DNA from: Ruminiclostridium josui JCM 17888
GTDB taxonomy: Bacteria > Bacillota > Clostridia > Acetivibrionales > DSM-1351
Assembly (NCBI RefSeq): GCF_000526495.1
Contig: NZ_JAGE01000002.1
Location: 62,001-126,000 of the forward strand
Length of the DNA: 64,000 nucleotides
Direction: 5' to 3'
A model generated the notes under the pieces. It did no database searches. It had not been told where the DNA came from and saw only the letters and a list, made by a program, of their open reading frames with translations. Positions 60,012 through 64,000 of this stretch are shown one piece after another. How positions within the stretch are numbered: the stretch's first letter is position 1; every line of letters begins with the position of its first letter. The position numbers were made by a program, and so were the translations under genes.

Positions 60012-60764
60012 ATGTCAAACCTGTTTAATGATTTATATATTAGGGAAATTAAGCTAAGGAAAGGCGTTTCATTAGATGAAAGTTATGTTTTCTCTCTCCC
60101 GGTTATCAGAAAACTTGGAACTTTAGCTATAAATAAGAAGGTAACTTTTTTTGTGGGTGAAAACGGTACCGGAAAATCAACTTTGCTTGAGGCTATTGCT
60201 GTAAACTTAGGATTTAATCCTGAGGGTGGTTCAAGGAACTTTAATTTTTCTTCAGTAGAAACTCATTCTACTTTATATAAAAATCTTATAGTTGCAAAGG
60301 GTGTAAAGAGGCCAAAGGATGGGTTTTTCCTAAGAGCGGAGAGCTTTTATAATGTTGCAAGTGAGGTTGACAGACTTGATAAGGCTGCACTAAACCCATT
60401 CATACACACATATGGAGGGAAATCCCTACACAGTCAGTCACATGGAGAAAGTTTCATGTCACTGGTATTGAATAGGTTTAGAGGAGACAGCCTGTTTGTA
60501 CTTGATGAACCTGAGGCTGCATTGTCCCCAACAAGGCAGATGACATTGCTGGTTCGTATAAATGAGCTTGTTAAGCAAAACTGTCAGTTTATTATAGCTA
60601 CACATTCACCTCTTCTGTTAGCTTATCCCGACGCAGACATTTTCACATTAAATGAAGATGGGATAAAGCTGACTAAATATGAGGAAATGGAGCATTATAT
60701 TGTAACCAGACAATTTCTAAATAATCCTCAAAAAATGATTAGGTATTTATTTGATTCAGATTAA
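60012..60764 (+). CDS. AAA-family ATPase (ABC-like, single domain)
   Basis: A 250-residue protein with GGAGGATG upstream. Walker A FFVGENGTGKSTLLEAIA, Walker B DSLFVLDEPEAALSPTRQ and a terminal H-loop (FIIATHSPLLL). A signature-like SHGESFMSLV precedes Walker B. Stand-alone cytosolic ATPases of this type (YhaN/RecF-like 'AAA_21/AAA_23') are of unclear role. No partner nuclease is adjacent. Confidence 0.85.
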   Translation: MSNLFNDLYIREIKLRKGVSLDESYVFSLPVIRKLGTLAINKKVTFFVGENGTGKSTLLEAIAVNLGFNPEGGSRNFNFSSVETHSTLYKNLIVAKGVKRPKDGFFLRAESFYNVASEVDRLDKAALNPFIHTYGGKSLHSQSHGESFMSLVLNRFRGDSLFVLDEPEAALSPTRQMTLLVRINELVKQNCQFIIATHSPLLLAYPDADIFTLNEDGIKLTKYEEMEHYIVTRQFLNNPQKMIRYLFDSD

Positions 60765-60775
60765 TATATATTTTC

Positions 60776-61255
60776 TCAAAACTCTTCACGGCGTCTTTTC
60801 TTTCTCAATTCACAGCGTTTTTTAGCGGCTTCCCATTCTACTTTTTCTTCTTCTGTTTCTAGTATTATTCCAGGGACTGGAACAGGGCGGTCATTTTTAT
60901 CCAATGCAACAAGAACAAGATATGCTCTGTTTATCATACGACGAATTCCGTTGAGTTCTTCAACAAAGGTATCTACTCGTACTTCCATTGATGTGTTTCC
61001 TATATAAGTAATCTGTCCAAGAAGGAAGATAGTACTATTTACGTAGGCAGGTGCTTTAAACTGTAAATTGTCTATAGATGCTGTAGTAACGTTACAGCCG
61101 GAATGTCTCCTGGCAACGACGGCTGCAACAACATCAATCCATTCCATAAGCTTGCCGCCGAAGAGACGGTTAAAACCATTTATATGTTCAGGCATTAATA
61201 TTTGAATTTGCTCAGTTCTAGAATCAGATACTTTTTTTCTAATTGATTTTTCCAT
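60776..61255 (-). CDS. Acyl-CoA thioesterase (hotdog fold)
   Basis: Start ATG at 61255, after GGAGG; TTG at 61264 is less likely. The product has 159 residues. NGFNRLFGGKLMEWIDVVAA (hotdog helix), NVTTASIDNLQFKAPAYVNS and IGNTSMEVRVDTFVEE are typical of YciA/YkhA-type acyl-CoA hydrolases. A basic Lys/Arg tail (KKRCELRKKRRREEF) is unusual. Convergent with the ATPase gene. Confidence 0.9.
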   Translation of the reverse strand: MEKSIRKKVSDSRTEQIQILMPEHINGFNRLFGGKLMEWIDVVAAVVARRHSGCNVTTASIDNLQFKAPAYVNSTIFLLGQITYIGNTSMEVRVDTFVEELNGIRRMINRAYLVLVALDKNDRPVPVPGIILETEEEKVEWEAAKKRCELRKKRRREEF

Positions 61256-61510
61256 GGTAATCAACCTCCTATGCTAAATTTATTTATACTATATCTATTA
61301 CTTAATATTAAACAATGTCTTTTGATTAACATTATATCTTATACACGCAAACATAGTATTGGCATAATTCATTAAAATTACCTCTGTGTGATATAATTTA
61401 TCATGAGTTTTTTTGCAAAAATATTTGTTTATATTTATGAAAAATGTGGTATAACATTATTAAATCTATTATTATTTATAATTTCTAATTTAAACAGGAG
61501 GTAAATTCAA

Positions 61511-62050
61511 TTGAGTAATTTAAAAGGAACTAAGACAGAAGCAAATCTTATGGCTGCATTTGCAGGTGAATCACAAGCAAGAAATAAGTATACATACTAT
61601 GCATCAAAAGCAAAAAAAGAAGGATACGAGCAAATAGCTGCATTATTTACTGAAACAGCAAATAATGAAAAAGAACACGCTAAAATATGGTTTAAGCTTT
61701 TGCACGATGGAATAGGAGATACTGCTTCTAATCTTAAGGATGCTGCAAACGGTGAGCACTATGAATGGACTGATATGTATGCACAATTTGCAAAAGAGGC
61801 TAAAGAAGAAGGTTTTGACAAGATAGCATATCTTTTTGAAGCTGTAGGAAAAATTGAAAAAGAACATGAAGAGAGATATTTAGCTCTTCTGAAGAACGTT
61901 GAAGGTAATGCAGTATTTATAAAGGGTGAAAAAGTAGTTTGGCAGTGTGCAAACTGCGGACACATTCATGTGGGAGAAAAAGCTCCTGAAGTATGTCCTG
62001 TATGTGACCATCCTAAAGCATATTTCCAAATGCTTGCAAAGAATTATTAA
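61511..62050 (+). CDS. rbr: Rubrerythrin
   Basis: Start TTG at 61511, eight bases after AGGAGG. The 179-residue protein has the di-iron ferritin-like domain ([43 protein letters not shown]) and a C-terminal rubredoxin domain ([20 protein letters not shown]). It reduces hydrogen peroxide in anaerobes. Preceded by a 250-base AT-rich leader in which no known motif was recognised. Confidence 0.95.
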   Translation: MSNLKGTKTEANLMAAFAGESQARNKYTYYASKAKKEGYEQIAALFTETANNEKEHAKIWFKLLHDGIGDTASNLKDAANGEHYEWTDMYAQFAKEAKEEGFDKIAYLFEAVGKIEKEHEERYLALLKNVEGNAVFIKGEKVVWQCANCGHIHVGEKAPEVCPVCDHPKAYFQMLAKNY

Positions 62051-62134
62051 TTAGCATTAATTACTACCTTGAGCAATTAATATTAAAATAATAATGGCGA
62101 AAAATAAGTAATAAATACATTGGGGTGATTTCAT

Positions 62135-62536
62135 TTGAAACGTATTTTAGCTTATTTAATTGCCATTACATTATTAATGCCGGGCTATATTAATAACAAG
62201 GCTTTAGAGAGCCGAAGCATAGATGTAGCAAATAGGCAAGACGACTTACAAGCCCAGACTGGCGGAGGAATAGAAATTGTTGCAAGAAGGCCGTATGTCA
62301 GACGCGGAGAAATAGGATTACTTGCAATCAAGGTTGCACCTGGCTCAAATTGTAAAATTGTTGCATCCTATAAAATAAACGGAAGAGATTATTCTTCTGT
62401 GAGAAATTTAGTTGCAGGTAAGGACGGAAATCTTTTATGTACATGGAAGGTGGACGAAAAAACGGATACCGGGACATATAGAATCCAGATTTACTGCGGC
62501 GCAAGCAGGCTTGTAACGAATTACAGTGTTCAGTAA
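62135..62536 (+). CDS. Secreted small Ig-like protein, unknown function
   Basis: Start TTG at 62135, after GGGGTG. The 133-residue product has a signal peptide (MKRILAYLIAITLLMPGYIN) and a single beta-sandwich-like domain (RRGEIGLLAIKVAPGSNCKI, GNLLCTWKVDEKTDTGTYRI). No catalytic motif. Probably a secreted or wall-associated protein. Confidence 0.65.
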   Translation: MKRILAYLIAITLLMPGYINNKALESRSIDVANRQDDLQAQTGGGIEIVARRPYVRRGEIGLLAIKVAPGSNCKIVASYKINGRDYSSVRNLVAGKDGNLLCTWKVDEKTDTGTYRIQIYCGASRLVTNYSVQ

Positions 62537-62546
62537 GTCAAGAAAG

Positions 62547-62586
62547 AAGGCTTCATTTAGCTGTTTTAAATCGGCTATGAAGCCTT
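62547..62586 (+). terminator. Terminator of the secreted protein gene
   Basis: AAGGCTTCAT pairs with ATGAAGCCTT, then TTATAATT. Confidence 0.75.
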
Positions 62587-62660
62587 TTATAATTAAGTTT
62601 TTCATAAGTTCAAAAAAACTGTATAATAATATAGACTATAAAAATATTAGGAATTAGAAT

Positions 62661-63281
62661 ATGAAACTGATAGATTTATCTCGTGAAATAATTAACAATA
62701 TGCCTGTTTATCCTGGTGATAATTCTGTAAGATTATGCCATAGTCAGAAATTTTCCGAAGATCATTATAATAATCATTGGCTTGAAACAGGAATGCACGT
62801 TGGAACTCATGTTGATGGGGTTATGCACATGACTGATGTTTGTGAATATATATGTGACTATTCTTTGGAAAATTTTTATGGCCCTGCATGTGTAATACAT
62901 ACATGTGGTAAAAGTGTTTTAGAAGCAGAAAACAGCCATTTGGATATTTTAAGAGATAAGAGGATATTGCTGATAAATACCGGAATGGATAAATTCTATG
63001 GAGAGGAAACCTATTATAATAATCACCCAGTACTAGGCCTGTCATTTTGCGAAATGCTGGTGAAGCATGGAATAAAATTAGTGGGAATGGATGCTCCTTC
63101 ACCTGACAGATTTCCTTTTGAAATACACAAATACTTGCTGAGTAACGGTATTTTGATATTAGAAAATTTAACTAACCTAGACAAAATTCCCGGAGATTCT
63201 GATTTTGAATTAATGGCATTTCCTTTAAAAATAAGGGCTGATTCCTGTATGGTTAGGGCTGTTGCAAAAATACTTGCATAA
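62661..63281 (+). CDS. Cyclase / kynurenine formamidase-like hydrolase
   Basis: A 206-residue protein, MKLIDLSREIINNMPVYPGD at the start and HVGTHVDGVMHM with the HxGTHxD metal motif, then GMDAPSPD. This is the Cyclase (KynB-like) family of metal hydrolases acting on amides. No tryptophan-catabolism genes are nearby, so the substrate is open. Confidence 0.85.
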   Translation: MKLIDLSREIINNMPVYPGDNSVRLCHSQKFSEDHYNNHWLETGMHVGTHVDGVMHMTDVCEYICDYSLENFYGPACVIHTCGKSVLEAENSHLDILRDKRILLINTGMDKFYGEETYYNNHPVLGLSFCEMLVKHGIKLVGMDAPSPDRFPFEIHKYLLSNGILILENLTNLDKIPGDSDFELMAFPLKIRADSCMVRAVAKILA

Positions 63282-63314
63282 TAATTGAATATTTACATAT
63301 CCGAGGTGTTTTTA

Positions 63315-63563
63315 ATGTATTACGTTTATATTTTGCAATGTGCTGACAATACACTTTACACAGGTTATACAGATGATTTGCAAAAGAGAATTAAAATTCA
63401 TAACCAGGGGAAGGGGGCAAAGTATACCAGGGCAAGACTCCCGGTAACACTTGTGTATTACGAAGAGGCTGAAACCAAATCAATGGCTTTATCCAGGGAA
63501 TACGGCATTAAAAAAATGACCAGAAAGCAAAAAGAAGTATTAATTTCAGCCCAAATGGATTAA
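63315..63563 (+). CDS. GIY-YIG domain protein (YhbQ-like)
   Basis: Start ATG at 63315, after GAGGTG; the frame is open from TTG at 63285. The 82-residue protein is a single GIY-YIG domain: [20 protein letters not shown] then [20 protein letters not shown] and [13 protein letters not shown]. Small bacterial GIY-YIG proteins of this type have no settled role (repair-linked). Confidence 0.9.
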   Translation: MYYVYILQCADNTLYTGYTDDLQKRIKIHNQGKGAKYTRARLPVTLVYYEEAETKSMALSREYGIKKMTRKQKEVLISAQMD

Positions 63564-63570
63564 ACAAAAA

Positions 63571-64000
63571 TTTTTCAGACAGCAGTTGATAAAGGTAGCC
63601 ATCTAATCGCTGAATATGAAGTTACCAACCGCAATAATAATCAAGGATTACTTAAAGAATAAGCCCAAAATGCAAAGGAAAGTCTTGAAATCGAAACAGT
63701 TGAGGTAGTAGCCGATAAAGGCTATGAAAGCCGTGAGGATATTTTAAACTGTGTAATGAACGGAATAGTTCCAAACGTTGCTTTAAAATATGATAAGCAT
63801 GAAAGACTTTATACAATTGACTATGAAGAAGCGGAAATAACAGAAGAAATAAGGAATTCAAGCAAACCGGAGGACATACAAAATGTATAGCTGCAGAAGT
63901 GCTGCCATCCTGTTATGAAAATACAGCAATAGAAGTAGAACTACAAGAACAATCTGCCTTAAGTTGTTTTACATTAAATGATAATAGAGCGAATGTGCCT
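63571..64000 (+). pseudogene. IS1182-family transposase remnant, cut by window edge
   Basis: An open frame before and after an in-frame TAA reads QTAVDKGSHLIAEYEVTNRN, then VVADKGYESREDILNCVMNG and YEEAEITEEIRNSSKPEDIQ, all typical of IS1182-type transposases. After about 63875 a frame change continues the homology (IAAEVLPSCYENTAIEVELQ). No start and no end here, so a decayed copy. Confidence 0.8.

Noticed and set aside
63652-63861. Minus-strand ORF near the window end
   Set aside because: It mirrors the IS1182 transposase remnant on the plus strand.

Overview
The window looks like a chromosome segment of a low-GC, anaerobic Clostridia-type Firmicute. That placement is inferred from strong AGGAGG ribosome sites, AT-rich intergenic DNA, a rubrerythrin, a glycine-riboswitch-controlled AGCS transporter and an Agr-type peptide signalling locus. 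Most of the window is accessory DNA. Only the last 7 kb (56.9-63.6 kb) reads like ordinary chromosome.

1-36.8 kb: a long-tailed (siphovirus-like) prophage or phage-plasmid. On the left, the tail of a rightward early operon (ASCH protein, unknown protein, sigma/ArpU-like late regulator) meets two independently expressed cargo loci: a DUF6338-like membrane protein with a 39-residue proline-rich peptide, and a secreted stalk-domain protein. The leftward late operon then runs from about 30.6 kb to 3.2 kb: RepL-like winged-helix protein, small zinc proteins, ERCC4 nuclease, a frameshifted dual-specificity phosphatase, mini P-loop protein, terminase, portal, protease/scaffold, decoration, capsid, connectors, tail tube, chaperones, tape measure, lysis genes, baseplate/fibre genes, distal tail protein and tail endopeptidase-like protein. 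The lysis genes sit between tape measure and distal tail protein, which is unusual. Terminator-like hairpins recur between these co-directional genes. Several real genes are under 60 codons. Divergent regulators with consensus promoters (31.9-32.7 kb) control a rightward operon with a DUF3560 protein. That operon carries a repeated GGGTTTATCAG motif paired with GC-rich hairpins. It ends in an origin- or attachment-like region with ten CGNTG-type units in perfect 10-bp register, followed by a short tyrosine recombinase.

36.8-43.1 kb: small genes and decayed genes (Dam methylase fragment, 27-residue hydrophobic peptide, PUA-like/transmembrane protein), then an Agr-type locus: autoinducer precursor, GHKL kinase and LytTR regulator. 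No AgrB processing protease is visible. A tRNA-Pro(GGG) follows.

43.1-56.9 kb: an insertion-sequence island. It holds one intact IS30-type element, two 5'-truncated relatives in tandem (the third split by an IS3-family element with a 3-bp target duplication), an IS256 element with an 8-bp target duplication, a MITE sharing the IS30 ends, and a second IS256-type element with a solo end beside it. Between them lie polymorphic-toxin genes: a secreted Ntox44-like protein, and a DUF4157 (eCIS-core)/HNH toxin followed by a double-CxxCG putative immunity protein.

56.9-64 kb: AGCS transporter under a glycine riboswitch, fluoride channel CrcB, sirtuin, AAA ATPase, acyl-CoA thioesterase, rubrerythrin, secreted protein, cyclase, GIY-YIG protein and an IS1182-type transposase remnant running off the end.
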